A model generated the notes under the pieces. The model was not told the DNA's origin. It did not search any database and saw only the letters and a program-made list of their open reading frames with translations. The position numbers were made by a program, and so were the translations under genes. From positions 153,619 to 217,618 of the forward strand of contig DVNL01000002.1 in the NCBI GenBank assembly GCA_018714385.1: DNA of 64,000 nt, read 5' to 3'. Below are positions 16,261 through 24,136 of this stretch, piece after piece. Every line of letters begins with the position of its first letter. Position 1 is the first letter of the stretch. Source of the DNA: Candidatus Enterosoma merdigallinarum. Its GTDB lineage: Bacteria > Bacillota_I > Bacilli_A > RFN20 > CAG-288.

Positions 16261-17487
16261 ATGATTATTTCTTTTGAAGTCCGCAATTTTAAATCCATTA
16301 ACGACCAAATTACAATCAGCTTTGTGGCTAATAACTACAATGACAGCACTCAATATGAACCCTATTTTTCTTTTGGCAAGCAGAACATACTAAAAGGGAT
16401 AGGGCTATTCGGCGCGAACGCTTCTGGTAAATCGAATGTCTTAGAAGCAATGAATGCCTTTGCTCGGACAATAGTTCAAACGACTAATTTTTCCGAGCAT
16501 CAGGAGAATACGGCTATCATCCCTTTTGCGTTTAATGAATCGAAAGAAGAGAAGCCAACAACCTTTGGTCTGAAATTCATTTTAAATGGTATCAAATACG
16601 AATATAGTATTTCTTTAACACGTCGAAAAATCATTGAAGAAAGCCTGTCTTTTTCTCCCAAGGGAAGAATCGTCTCTCTATTAAAGAAGAATGGGAGCGA
16701 TCTGATCCTAAACGAAAGATATTTTGATCAGGATATCAATAAACTGATCAAAGAGAGAAACATTCCTAACAAGCCGATTGTCACTTTTGCAGCTCAATTC
16801 AATATCCGTTATCTAAGAGATGTTTATTCTTATGTGCACGATAAATTTACATTCACGAACGGACTCTATAATGCCTACGAACAAGGCATCGGAAACTTGA
16901 TTGACAAAAGCTCGGAATACCAAAATTTTTTGGTTAGTCTTATGAAAGCCGCTGATTTGAGTATTGATGATGTCAACATCGTCAAAACTAAAAATCCTAT
17001 TTCTGTTTTTCCAGTTTCAGAAAACCTTCAAAATACGATATATAAGGTATATACCACCCATACAGTGAAAGGGAAGTCTTATCCTTTTGGGCTGGAATCC
17101 GAGTCTTTGGGAACGCTTAAATTGATGGCCTTTTCTAGTAGTCTGTTTCACGCCTTAAAGAACGGAATGATCGTGGTTTTTGATGAATTTGGTTCTTCTC
17201 TGCATCCGGATTTGACAAAGTTTATGCTCTCGCTTTTCTTTGATTCGAATATTAACCAAAATCGTGCCCAAATTCTCTTTGCGACTCATGACACGCATCT
17301 TTTAAATGAGATGATTTTGAGAAGAGATGAAATTTATGTTGTCGAAAAAGACAAGCAATCAAAAGAGACAAAGGTTTATCCATTGTCAGACTTTTCAGTC
17401 CGAAAGACAGAAAACATCGAAAACGGCTTCTTAAATGGACGATATATCAATCCACCCGATATTGATAGTGGAGATCTTAAAATATGA
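16261..17487 (+). CDS. AAA ATPase of the AbiLi/RloA type (antiphage)
   Basis: This ABC/OLD-type ATPase, 408 residues, begins MIISFEVRNFKSI, typical of the AAA_15/AAA_21 RecF-like family. Walker A is GANASGKSN (51-59), an ABC-like signature is SESLGT, and Walker B is MIVVFDEFG (about 303-311), followed by the H-loop FATHDTHLL. It overlaps the RloB-like gene by 4 bases (ATGA). Such pairs are known as AbiL (AbiLi-AbiLii) or RloA-RloB in restriction or defence islands, and they resemble PARIS and Gabija-type ATPase plus TOPRIM systems. A GGAGG site precedes the ATG. AT-rich composition and flanking IS debris indicate transfer. Confidence 0.82.
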   Translation: MIISFEVRNFKSINDQITISFVANNYNDSTQYEPYFSFGKQNILKGIGLFGANASGKSNVLEAMNAFARTIVQTTNFSEHQENTAIIPFAFNESKEEKPTTFGLKFILNGIKYEYSISLTRRKIIEESLSFSPKGRIVSLLKKNGSDLILNERYFDQDINKLIKERNIPNKPIVTFAAQFNIRYLRDVYSYVHDKFTFTNGLYNAYEQGIGNLIDKSSEYQNFLVSLMKAADLSIDDVNIVKTKNPISVFPVSENLQNTIYKVYTTHTVKGKSYPFGLESESLGTLKLMAFSSSLFHALKNGMIVVFDEFGSSLHPDLTKFMLSLFFDSNINQNRAQILFATHDTHLLNEMILRRDEIYVVEKDKQSKETKVYPLSDFSVRKTENIENGFLNGRYINPPDIDSGDLKI

Positions 17488-18062
17488 GGCGATGTCAAAG
17501 AAAGCCAATTTACTATTTTTTCTCTGAAGGAAAAAAGAATCAAACGGAGAGAATATATTTTCGCAATTTCAACAATTCATTGAGCTATTCAATTAGACTG
17601 GTCAATAGTAATGAAACGGATCCTGAAGGGTTGCTTCTGTTTGCCAAAAAGTATCTAAAAAGAAATGCTGAATTGTCAGAAAGCATTGGAGATAGAGTCT
17701 TTATCATATGTGATATCGATAACGAAGAAAAAAGGCAAAGGATTATATCGAATGGTCTTATCGATAAAGCAAAGAAAAGTAAGATAACATTTGTTTTTTC
17801 AAATCCATGCTTTGAAATATGGTTCTTGAACCATTTTGTTTTTACTAAAAAAGAATACACTTCTCTCCAATTGCTAAATGACTTGAATAAGCATCTTAAA
17901 AAGTATCAAAAGAATGTTAATTATTTCGATGAATTAAAAACGAGAATGGACAAAGCGATAGAAAATTCGAAACGTCAGCTAGAAAATAAAGACATGTCAG
18001 TGCCTCCATGTCCTGGAACAAATGTATATAAAGTTGTTGAGCTACTATTACGGAGAAAATAG
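17484..18062 (+). CDS. RloB/AbiLii-like TOPRIM-type effector
   Basis: The 192-residue protein has the RloB signatures. An acidic motif EGKKNQTE (E15 to E22) and a second acidic motif IICDID (D77, D79) together resemble a TOPRIM metal site. The conserved SNPCFEIWFLNHF follows at about 106-118. It probably acts as the nuclease or toxic arm licensed by the upstream ATPase during phage infection; that role is inferred from the AbiL, OLD and PARIS families. Both genes appear intact. Confidence 0.8.
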   Translation: MRRCQRKPIYYFFSEGKKNQTERIYFRNFNNSLSYSIRLVNSNETDPEGLLLFAKKYLKRNAELSESIGDRVFIICDIDNEEKRQRIISNGLIDKAKKSKITFVFSNPCFEIWFLNHFVFTKKEYTSLQLLNDLNKHLKKYQKNVNYFDELKTRMDKAIENSKRQLENKDMSVPPCPGTNVYKVVELLLRRK

Positions 18063-18458
18063 TTTTCGCACATTTATCTACTAACCTTATTTTGTTTTAA
18101 ATTTATACATAATAGTCTGATTTTGAATCATCTCTTAAGTTTTAATAATAAAAAGCCAGACTTTTTCATATTGGATTTATTCGAAACACGGCAATTCTAT
18201 TTCATGAAACTATAGTAAACTGAATTTTCACGAAATAGGAGCCTCGCCATGTGGGGATCCAATGCAATCATTATCTGAACCTATTGAAAAGGAAGACGGC
18301 CATAATAGTAGACAAGAAGTCGTTAACCGAGGCAGGAGCGGCAAGTTCGTGTTCAACTCAGGCTACAAGGTCAAGGCAGGGGAGCGAAGTCCCCGGCCTT
18401 TTTCGATTCAAAAGAGTTTGATTCTTTTATATTTTGATAAAGGCTATAATTTTGATGG
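18063..18458 (+). other. Intergenic stretch with a terminator-capped segment
   Basis: About 400 bases without a convincing gene. Inverted repeats CTATTTC/GAAATAG lie near 18197-18238. A possible start at 18262 opens 67 codons, but it has no ribosome site, crosses the terminator and has no family resemblance. The block 18240-18403 ends in a strong hairpin, so a small RNA is conceivable. I recognise no known RNA family. Confidence 0.3.
18375..18403 (+). terminator. Intrinsic terminator in the island
   Basis: GGCaGGGGA/TCCCCgGCC stem with a GCGAAG loop, followed by TTTTT. Confidence 0.85.
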
Positions 18459-18470
18459 ATGGTGAGTTTC

Positions 18471-18995
18471 ATGAAGAGTTTTTTGTCGTTCCTGGCAGCA
18501 TTTGGCTCTTTGGTGGGGTGCGCTTTTGATTTGGGCTTTGAGCCGACAAGACTCTATAAATTTTCCGCATGGTTAAAATACAATGTCGACAATAATGTTT
18601 CGCAAGAAGAACTGGAGATTCAGCTGTTTACCAGTTATGAGAATTTGTGTTCTTATTTTGATGAATTTACATATCCGTATGGTGTATTGGAGCAAAGAGA
18701 CAAGGCAGAGAACGATATCTTAAAACACGTGGATTTTGAACGGCCCAATCTACTTGGATATATGCAAGAAGAAGGAACGGGTTCGATCATTCATGCCGTG
18801 TCTGTAGAAGAAAACAATATTGCTATCTATTCTTATGTTGCAGAACTTGGGACCGACGATATGGCTTATAAATGACTTATTTTTGAGGTTGATAAGAAGT
18901 ATGCACTATCGGACTTTATAATTGAAACCAAAGATATGACCGAAACGCAGGCGGATTATTTGCGAGATAGCTTTGCCGAAGAGTATTGGTTTTGA
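18471..18995 (+). pseudogene. Lipoprotein gene interrupted by an in-frame TGA
   Basis: MKSFLSFLAAFGSLVGC is a short signal peptide with an LVGC lipobox. The frame stops at TGA 18873-18875 but continues uninterrupted for 39 more codons (LIFEVDKKYALSDFIIETKD...) to a TGA at 18993. The downstream part reads like the same protein (acidic and Tyr-rich, with ETQADYLRDSF). Read as a whole it is about 174 residues of unknown function. Since tRNA-Trp has a CCA anticodon and TGA is a real stop elsewhere, this is best seen as a nonsense mutation. Confidence 0.55.
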
Positions 18996-19520
18996 CTAGA
19001 GGGATAATGAAATCGGCAAGCGTTACGGATATCTAACGGTTCTTGAAGATGCAGGAAAGAAGCAACATTCGCAAAGATTTCCAAGTGTCGTTTTATCTGC
19101 GGAAAGACAATGGAAGCCAATAGCACTATTGAGAATAGGGCTCATCCAATAAGGGGATCATTTCGTTAGTAGGGGTGTCATTTTGTATCGATTCGATGGC
19201 ATAAAGACATCGTCAAGGTCCTTCTTTGCGCAGTCATCATGCTTTTTATGCTCGAGGTCATGAATATGGGGGTTCCGGATGCTCGTGGTCCCGTTCTCAT
19301 TCTTTCCTATGTTTTTGTCCTCGTTTCCGGGGTTATGGAAGGACTTCTCGGTTTCTTCCTCTGCAGGGACGGTCGGAAGAGTTTCTCTGTGTAAGGCCTT
19401 TCATATAATCCGTTACGAAAACATTACGAAAATATAAAATCGCCACAAATTAGCAAAAAACAATATATAAAATTGAATTTCAATGCCTTTTTTGATTTGT
19501 TTTGATAGGTGCGGTTTAAT
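18996..19520 (+). other. Decayed gene fragments
   Basis: At about 19010-19060 a frame reads IGKRYGYLTVLEDAGKK, resembling the GxRFGxLTVLE start of HNH/AP2-linked phage proteins, but it breaks at once. At 19239-19394 a 51-residue hydrophobic frame (MLFMLEVMNMGVPD... VLVSGVMEGLLGFFL) could be the tail of a lost membrane protein; no ribosome site is seen. Between them lies AGGGGTGTCATTTTG, which resembles the motif at 4995-5015. I call no intact gene. Confidence 0.35.
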
Positions 19521-19533
19521 GTAAGCGTTTATA
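19520..19533 (+). promoter_or_regulatory. cre-like operator overlapping the -10 of the 19594 lipoprotein
   Basis: TGTAAGCGTTTATA matches the CcpA cre consensus TGWAANCGNTNWCA except near its last bases. It overlaps a TATAAT box at 19530-19535, a position expected to repress. Confidence 0.6.
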
Positions 19534-19593
19534 ATTTTTCTCCTGCTTTTTCGTATGGGACTAGAATAGTCTCATTGAAAAAGGAGGAAGATT

Positions 19594-21393
19594 ATGAAAA
19601 GAAAAAAAGTTTTCCAGATGGCCGTTCTGTCGACTGTTCTCGGCCTGGGATTGGCTGGATGCCAGAACAATTCCAGCTCTCCTGCACCGAGCAGCCCTCC
19701 GCCGAGCAGTACGACTCCTAGCAGCACGTCCCCGAGCAGCGAATCCCCATCGTCTGTCCAGCCTTCGACACCGGCGCCTGAGCCGACCAAGAATCTCACC
19801 CCTGACATGATTGAGGAGGCTGTCGAAGGCTATGCCATAGAGGCCTACCTGGTCAATACTTACGATATGCCGGGCGAGATGGACGATATGGTTTATGAAC
19901 AATACATGGATGCCGAGGCCGACGAGGATTTCTATCATGTCAAATCCTATGTGGGGAGCTATGATGCCGAAAACGAAGAAGTCACCAAGGATGCGGTAGA
20001 ACAGGATCAATATTATACGCATACCGAAGTTGGAGGCGTCACCTATGGTGCCTATGCCGCCATCGGAGCCAGCAATCATGTCGAGGCATCGCAGATACCG
20101 CTCCTCTGGGAAGAGTCATTCAGCAACTTCTTTGCCTATCTCACCCCCGACAATTTCGTCCGTGGCGACGAGGACTATCATTTCGATCTCGACCTCGAGA
20201 CCGTTTCCGATGCCGTCAACAGCGCCATCATGAGCCAATGCTGCGGCGGGTGGGGATATCTCCTGGAAAGCTTCGAACTTGTCACCGACGGCTTCCACAT
20301 CGTCGGCTTCAACGCCGTCTCCGCCTTCTACGAATCCTACGAAGGCGGCATGATCCAGACGGCGGAGTGCACCGTGACGAGGCTTGGGGAAGGGGCGTTT
20401 GTCCCGCTTGAACCCTATGAAGGCACGGAAGATTCCGCTTTCGAGGAGGCCATGGACGAACTTGCGAAAGGAAACTACCATGTCAACGAAAAGATCACGA
20501 TGGACAACGGCGACGGGACATTCAGCGACATTTCGGAAGTCGACGTCGATGTCGCCGGCGGCATCCTGACCTATCAGCAGGGCGAGGACACCAGTGTCTA
20601 TGTCGACAGGGACGGAAGTCTTCATGAAGTCACCGCCGTTCCGGATGACCAAGGGAATCCTCTTTTCTACAAGGACGGCTATTCCATCCCCGGCGGCGGA
20701 ATCCCGAGCTTCGACATTTCCTCTATCTTCTTCGACAAGGGAGAGGACGGCGTTTATGTCTTCGATGCCGAAAGCTATCCCGATGTCTGGCCGGAGCTCT
20801 CCTCTTTCGATCCGATGAATGCCGAAAGCCTTCAGGTTGTGTCCGTCGAAATCGGCGAAGACGAGGTCGTCTTCAAGGCGACCGGATTCATCTATACCTA
20901 TGCCATCACCTATTCCAAGATCGGAGAAGTGACGCCTCTCGATCTTGAAATCCCAGAGGATCTTGACTATCTGCGCATCAGCGATGCCTGGTCGATCGCC
21001 GATATCAAGGGTATCTTCGGACTTTCTGCCCTGAGTGACGAGAACGCTTCGGCCATCCTCGATCAGGTTCCGATCGATCTCTTCCACGGCAACCCGGGCA
21101 TCTATACTTTCTCGGACAACACCGGAGCTTCCTTCCCGGCAATAGGATATGAGTTCGTTGCCGAAACGCAAGACGAGGCTCTCATGTGGGTGAACGGCGA
21201 ATTCATTTCTTTTGTCGACACCATGTTGGCAGATGACGGCTACACCATGGATTACGATACTTTCGCCTACTACAAGGAGGTCACAATCGGAGAGGACGTC
21301 TACCGCATCGATGTCACCTATTCCATCGCCCTTTCCGAAAAAGAGAATACCTATATCGTCGCCTATATTCCGAATATCGCTCTCGTGAAATAG
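19594..21393 (+). CDS. Large surface lipoprotein with Ser/Pro/Thr linker
   Basis: The 599-residue protein has a Lys-rich signal peptide, lipobox LAGC (C23), a Ser/Pro/Thr linker (about 26-65) and a long acidic, Tyr-rich ectodomain. Two repeated segments can be seen in outline: a helical MIEEAVEGYAIEAYLV / FEEAMDELAKGNYHV start, then beta-rich sequence. I do not recognise a catalytic domain. The same architecture occurs at 25607 and, without the linker, at 53421, so these look like one lineage-specific family. AAGGAGG precedes the ATG. Likely under carbon-catabolite control through the cre-like site at 19520. Function unknown; surface binding is a guess. Confidence 0.8.
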   Translation: MKRKKVFQMAVLSTVLGLGLAGCQNNSSSPAPSSPPPSSTTPSSTSPSSESPSSVQPSTPAPEPTKNLTPDMIEEAVEGYAIEAYLVNTYDMPGEMDDMVYEQYMDAEADEDFYHVKSYVGSYDAENEEVTKDAVEQDQYYTHTEVGGVTYGAYAAIGASNHVEASQIPLLWEESFSNFFAYLTPDNFVRGDEDYHFDLDLETVSDAVNSAIMSQCCGGWGYLLESFELVTDGFHIVGFNAVSAFYESYEGGMIQTAECTVTRLGEGAFVPLEPYEGTEDSAFEEAMDELAKGNYHVNEKITMDNGDGTFSDISEVDVDVAGGILTYQQGEDTSVYVDRDGSLHEVTAVPDDQGNPLFYKDGYSIPGGGIPSFDISSIFFDKGEDGVYVFDAESYPDVWPELSSFDPMNAESLQVVSVEIGEDEVVFKATGFIYTYAITYSKIGEVTPLDLEIPEDLDYLRISDAWSIADIKGIFGLSALSDENASAILDQVPIDLFHGNPGIYTFSDNTGASFPAIGYEFVAETQDEALMWVNGEFISFVDTMLADDGYTMDYDTFAYYKEVTIGEDVYRIDVTYSIALSEKENTYIVAYIPNIALVK

Positions 21394-21417
21394 AAGAGAC
21401 AGAAAGGAAAGACACAA

Positions 21418-21445
21418 GGCGATGGCGGAAAGCCGTCGCCTTTTT
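21418..21445 (+). terminator. Terminator after the 19594 lipoprotein gene
   Basis: GGCGAtGGC/GCCgTCGCC stem with a GGAAA loop, then TTTTT. Confidence 0.9.
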
Positions 21446-21499
21446 CCATCTGAAAATAGGTCGGTGGAAGACAGGATTTCGATTTTTTGCACTTTTGCC

Positions 21500-21528
21500 T
21501 TGTCAGGGCTTTCTTCTCCCGATATAAC
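21500..21528 (+). promoter_or_regulatory. Promoter of the Sel1-like gene
   Basis: TTGTCA, a 17-base spacer and TATAAC, ending 21 bases before the ATG at 21550. Confidence 0.75.
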
Positions 21529-21549
21529 CTTGCCGAAGGAGGCAACAAC

Positions 21550-21896
21550 ATGCCGAACGAAAAGACATTTGAATTTGGAGACAAGGATGAATGGCGGGGG
21601 GGGGGCTTTCTAAGCTGAAATCCCTGGCTGACGAGGGGGATGCCTCAGCCATGCTTCTGTATGGGATTCTCGCCCATTCGGAGGCAAAGAACCGACAGGA
21701 GAGAGAGGAAAGCGACCGCTATCTCAAAATGGCGTTCGAACATCGGGAGGAACTGAGCGACAGCGAAAAATACTACCTTTCTTATGCCCATCTCATTTCG
21801 ATGGAAGACTACATCAAGGATTTTCGTAAGGAATACGAAGAAGAATTCAATACGTCAAATGAAATAGATGATTTTTGGGAAGAACAAGAATTATGA
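21550..21896 (+). CDS. Sel1-like repeat protein with a G10 tract out of frame (possible phase variation)
   Basis: The well-placed start is ATG 21550 (AAGGAGG 7 bases upstream), reading MPNEKTFEFGDKDEWR into a run of ten G (21596-21605). As given, this frame stops a few codons later. The frame after the tract (LSKLKSLADEGDASAMLLYGILAHSEA...) is intact to 21896 and has Sel1/TPR-like helical features (ADEGDASAM). With 8 or 11 G the two join into one protein of about 115 residues. An internal ATG at 21591, just before the tract, is in frame with the rest but has a poor ribosome site; it would give 101 residues. Either a contingency switch or a homopolymer read error. Confidence 0.6.
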
Positions 21897-22026
21897 AATA
21901 AAAAGACGCTCTTTTTTGAGACGAAGAGGATGGCTTTTGATTTCATCGTTGTGACACATTAAAAGACCTAAATGTTTTTCTTTCAAAAGGCGTGGGGATG
22001 CCTCATGAGAGGTGTCCGAGAAAGAG

Positions 22027-22054
22027 AAAGGGCCGGGCGATTTGCCCGACCCTT
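22027..22054 (-). terminator. Terminator after the 22055 gene
   Basis: AAGGGtCGGGC/GCCCGgCCCTT stem with a short loop and a T/C-rich tail on the minus strand. It probably works in both directions. Confidence 0.75.
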
Positions 22055-22285
22055 TTACGAAGCAAGGCGCCTATTGGCGTCTTCGTAGTCGATTCCGTCC
22101 TTGTCGAAGTGGGCCCCGATCTCGTTGCAGAGATTATTGATTTGCTCGTTTTCCTTGGAGGCCACCTTTCCGGCCATGGACATAAACATCAGGGCCATGC
22201 CGAGCTCCTGAAGCTTGTCCCGGTCAAGCTTTTCGACTTTGAGGGCCTTCATCGTCTCGATGGCTTCGTCACTGAATTTGTGCAT
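22055..22285 (-). CDS. Small hypothetical helical protein
   Basis: The 76-residue acidic, alpha-helical protein begins MHKFSDEAIETMKALK and has no cysteines in motif spacing, no membrane segment and no family I know. The start at 22285 is set by GGGAGG 6 bases upstream; the longer open frame upstream has no site. It is monocistronic and terminator-flanked. Function unknown. Confidence 0.6.
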   Translation of the reverse strand: MHKFSDEAIETMKALKVEKLDRDKLQELGMALMFMSMAGKVASKENEQINNLCNEIGAHFDKDGIDYEDANRRLAS

Positions 22286-22374
22286 GGCATTCCTCCCTTT
22301 TTCGCCATTATAGCAAAACGAAGGGGAAAAGAAAGAAAAAGGGGGGCGTGTCAAGGACAGTGTTTCGAATCTAG

Positions 22375-23676
22375 CTAGAAAAGAAGGATGAGACCGATTC
22401 CGGAAAGGAGAAGGAGCAAGCCGAGCGGTGCGAAACGGAGATAGTATCCGTATCCGAAGGGGACGCCGTTCTCCTTGCAGATGCGGATGAACATGAGAGA
22501 GGAAAGAGCACCGCACGGGGTGATGAGGGCGCAGACGTTGCTGGCGAGGATGCAGGCATAGACGTTGTCGAGGTTCGTCGTCTGTGCGGCATTGAGGATG
22601 TCTCCGAAGAGCAGGGACATCGGAACGTTGTTGACGAGATTGGCGCTGAGGGCGCTTGTCACGCCATAGGCGAACGTTTCCAGGGCTGGTGATTCGATTC
22701 GATTGAACAGCTCTCCGATCTGGGACAGGAGAGGCGTCTGGTTGAGGGCGGAGATGATGACGAACATGGAAGTCAAAAACGGGATGAACTCGTAGGGGAG
22801 AGATTTCAGCGGCTTGGTGACATAGAGTCGATCTTTCTTTTTCAGGAGACAATAGGCGATCGCGACCAAAAGGTCGAAGAGGGCGAAACCGAATGTGATG
22901 AGATACATCTCGACGGCGATGACGTTGCTCAAGATGAGAAGGATTGTCGTCCCGCCCAGGGCGATGAGACCGACGGCAAGAAGGAACCTGTCCTTAATCG
23001 GCTCTTTTTCGACGGCAGGATCGATCCGGCCCTTTAGCTGCTTGCGGAAGACCAGGAGCAGAAGGCCGTAGAGAAGGACCATCATCAGGAGGGAGACCGG
23101 AGTGAGCTTCTTGAAATAGTCGAAATAGCTGATGTCGAAGAAGGACCCGAGATAAAGATTTGAGACATTTGTCGTAAGGAAAGTAGTAGAAAGGGTGTTG
23201 AGAACGAAACATACCATGACAAGATAGGGGACGGGATTCGCCTTGCATGCTTTTGCAAAATAGATGATGATCGGCGTGACGATGATGATAATGTCGTTGT
23301 TCGTCAAGATGGTCAGTGTCGAAATGAGGAAGAAGAAGACAGTAAAGAGGACGAACTGGTTCCCTTTCCCGATCCTTCCGACCCGTGTCGCCAAGAAGCC
23401 GAAAAGCCCGACGGAATCAAGGAACTTGGAGATGAACGTAAGGGAAAGGAAAAGGACGATGATCTTCAGCGGGTTGGTGCTGTTGTTCTCAACGAAGAGG
23501 CGCAGGATGACCTCGTCGGTATCGATATGGGTGACGAGAATGAGAAGGGCGCCCAAGAGCGTGACGATCCAATAGGTATCGACTTTCTTGCCATAAAGCT
23601 TTAGCTGGGGAAAAAGAAAGAAGGACAGTGTCATCCCGACGATGGTCATAGAACTGATGATATATGTCGCGATCAT
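22375..23676 (-). CDS. ArsB/NhaD-type (SLC13/IT superfamily) ion transporter
   Basis: The 433-residue polytopic protein has about 11-12 hydrophobic helices. The conserved TNNDIIIIVTPIII (first half) and LVNNVPMSLLFGDIL with ACILASNVCALITPCGALSSLMF (second half) are the twin hairpin-loop motifs of the ion transporter superfamily that includes ArsB, NhaD and DASS/CitMHS carriers. Substrate (arsenite, Na+/H+ or a carboxylate) cannot be decided; no arsR or arsC is adjacent. ATG 23676 with GGAG 8 bases upstream is the start; an 88-codon upstream extension has no site and is hydrophobic only by composition. Confidence 0.82.
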   Translation of the reverse strand: MIATYIISSMTIVGMTLSFFLFPQLKLYGKKVDTYWIVTLLGALLILVTHIDTDEVILRLFVENNSTNPLKIIVLFLSLTFISKFLDSVGLFGFLATRVGRIGKGNQFVLFTVFFFLISTLTILTNNDIIIIVTPIIIYFAKACKANPVPYLVMVCFVLNTLSTTFLTTNVSNLYLGSFFDISYFDYFKKLTPVSLLMMVLLYGLLLLVFRKQLKGRIDPAVEKEPIKDRFLLAVGLIALGGTTILLILSNVIAVEMYLITFGFALFDLLVAIAYCLLKKKDRLYVTKPLKSLPYEFIPFLTSMFVIISALNQTPLLSQIGELFNRIESPALETFAYGVTSALSANLVNNVPMSLLFGDILNAAQTTNLDNVYACILASNVCALITPCGALSSLMFIRICKENGVPFGYGYYLRFAPLGLLLLLSGIGLILLF

Positions 23677-23887
23677 TTTCGTGTCTCCGGTGGAAGTGTC
23701 GCATTCCAAATGGGATATGTTATTCCTTTCAGGAAACAATAGCAATAAAGGGATGAAAGAAAGCAAAAAATAACAAGAACGACAATTTGTCAAAACAAAA
23801 TTTTGATGCGGAAAAAGACCGAAAAGGAGAAAGGCGAAAACTTTGAAAAATATATATTTTTCATTTTTTTGCCAAATGCAAAAACCC

Positions 23888-23903
23888 GTGTCAATATTGA
23901 CAC
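23888..23903. promoter_or_regulatory. Perfect 16-bp palindrome, candidate operator
   Basis: GTGTCAATATTGACAC is fully self-complementary and lies in the 460-base divergent region between the transporter (minus) and the solute-binding gene (plus), upstream of the TATAAT at 23987. A dimeric repressor site is likely; the regulator is unknown. Confidence 0.55.
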
Positions 23904-23986
23904 TGAAAAAGTACAAATCATTGAAAAATGACTTTTTCATTCAAAAAATTATTGTCCTAAACCCCTGTTTTCGAAACTGCCTCGTG

Positions 23987-23992
23987 TATAAT
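23987..23992 (+). promoter_or_regulatory. -10 box before the solute-binding gene
   Basis: TATAAT about 145 bases before the ATG at 24137, implying a long leader that contains the inverted repeat at 24040-24099. The -35 region is poor. Confidence 0.45.
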
Positions 23993-24039
23993 CTAGTCAA
24001 GTAGCTGGAATCCGAGGCATTCATCGAGTTCTCTAGATA

Positions 24040-24099
24040 AAACCTCCACTGTAGAGCACTTTTGATAATGCCCGAATTTTGAGCCAAAGGTGGAGGTTT
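24040..24099 (+). repeat. 60-base element bounded by a 10-bp inverted repeat
   Basis: AAACCTCCAC and GTGGAGGTTT flank a 40-base AT-rich centre in the leader of the solute-binding gene. It could be an RNA hairpin regulating that gene or a small IS-derived insert. There is no T-run after it, so it is not a standard terminator. Confidence 0.45.
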
Positions 24100-24136
24100 C
24101 TAAGTCAGAAAATCTTACGAAAGGAATAAAAGATTC

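Noticed and set aside
18262-18465. A 67-codon ORF after rloB
   Set aside because: It runs through an intrinsic terminator and has no ribosome site; its sequence resembles no protein I know.
18873-18875. TGA read as tryptophan (Mollicutes code 4)
   Set aside because: ezrA, the desulfurase, jetC and others end properly at TGA, reading through would give nonsense, and tRNA-Trp has anticodon CCA.
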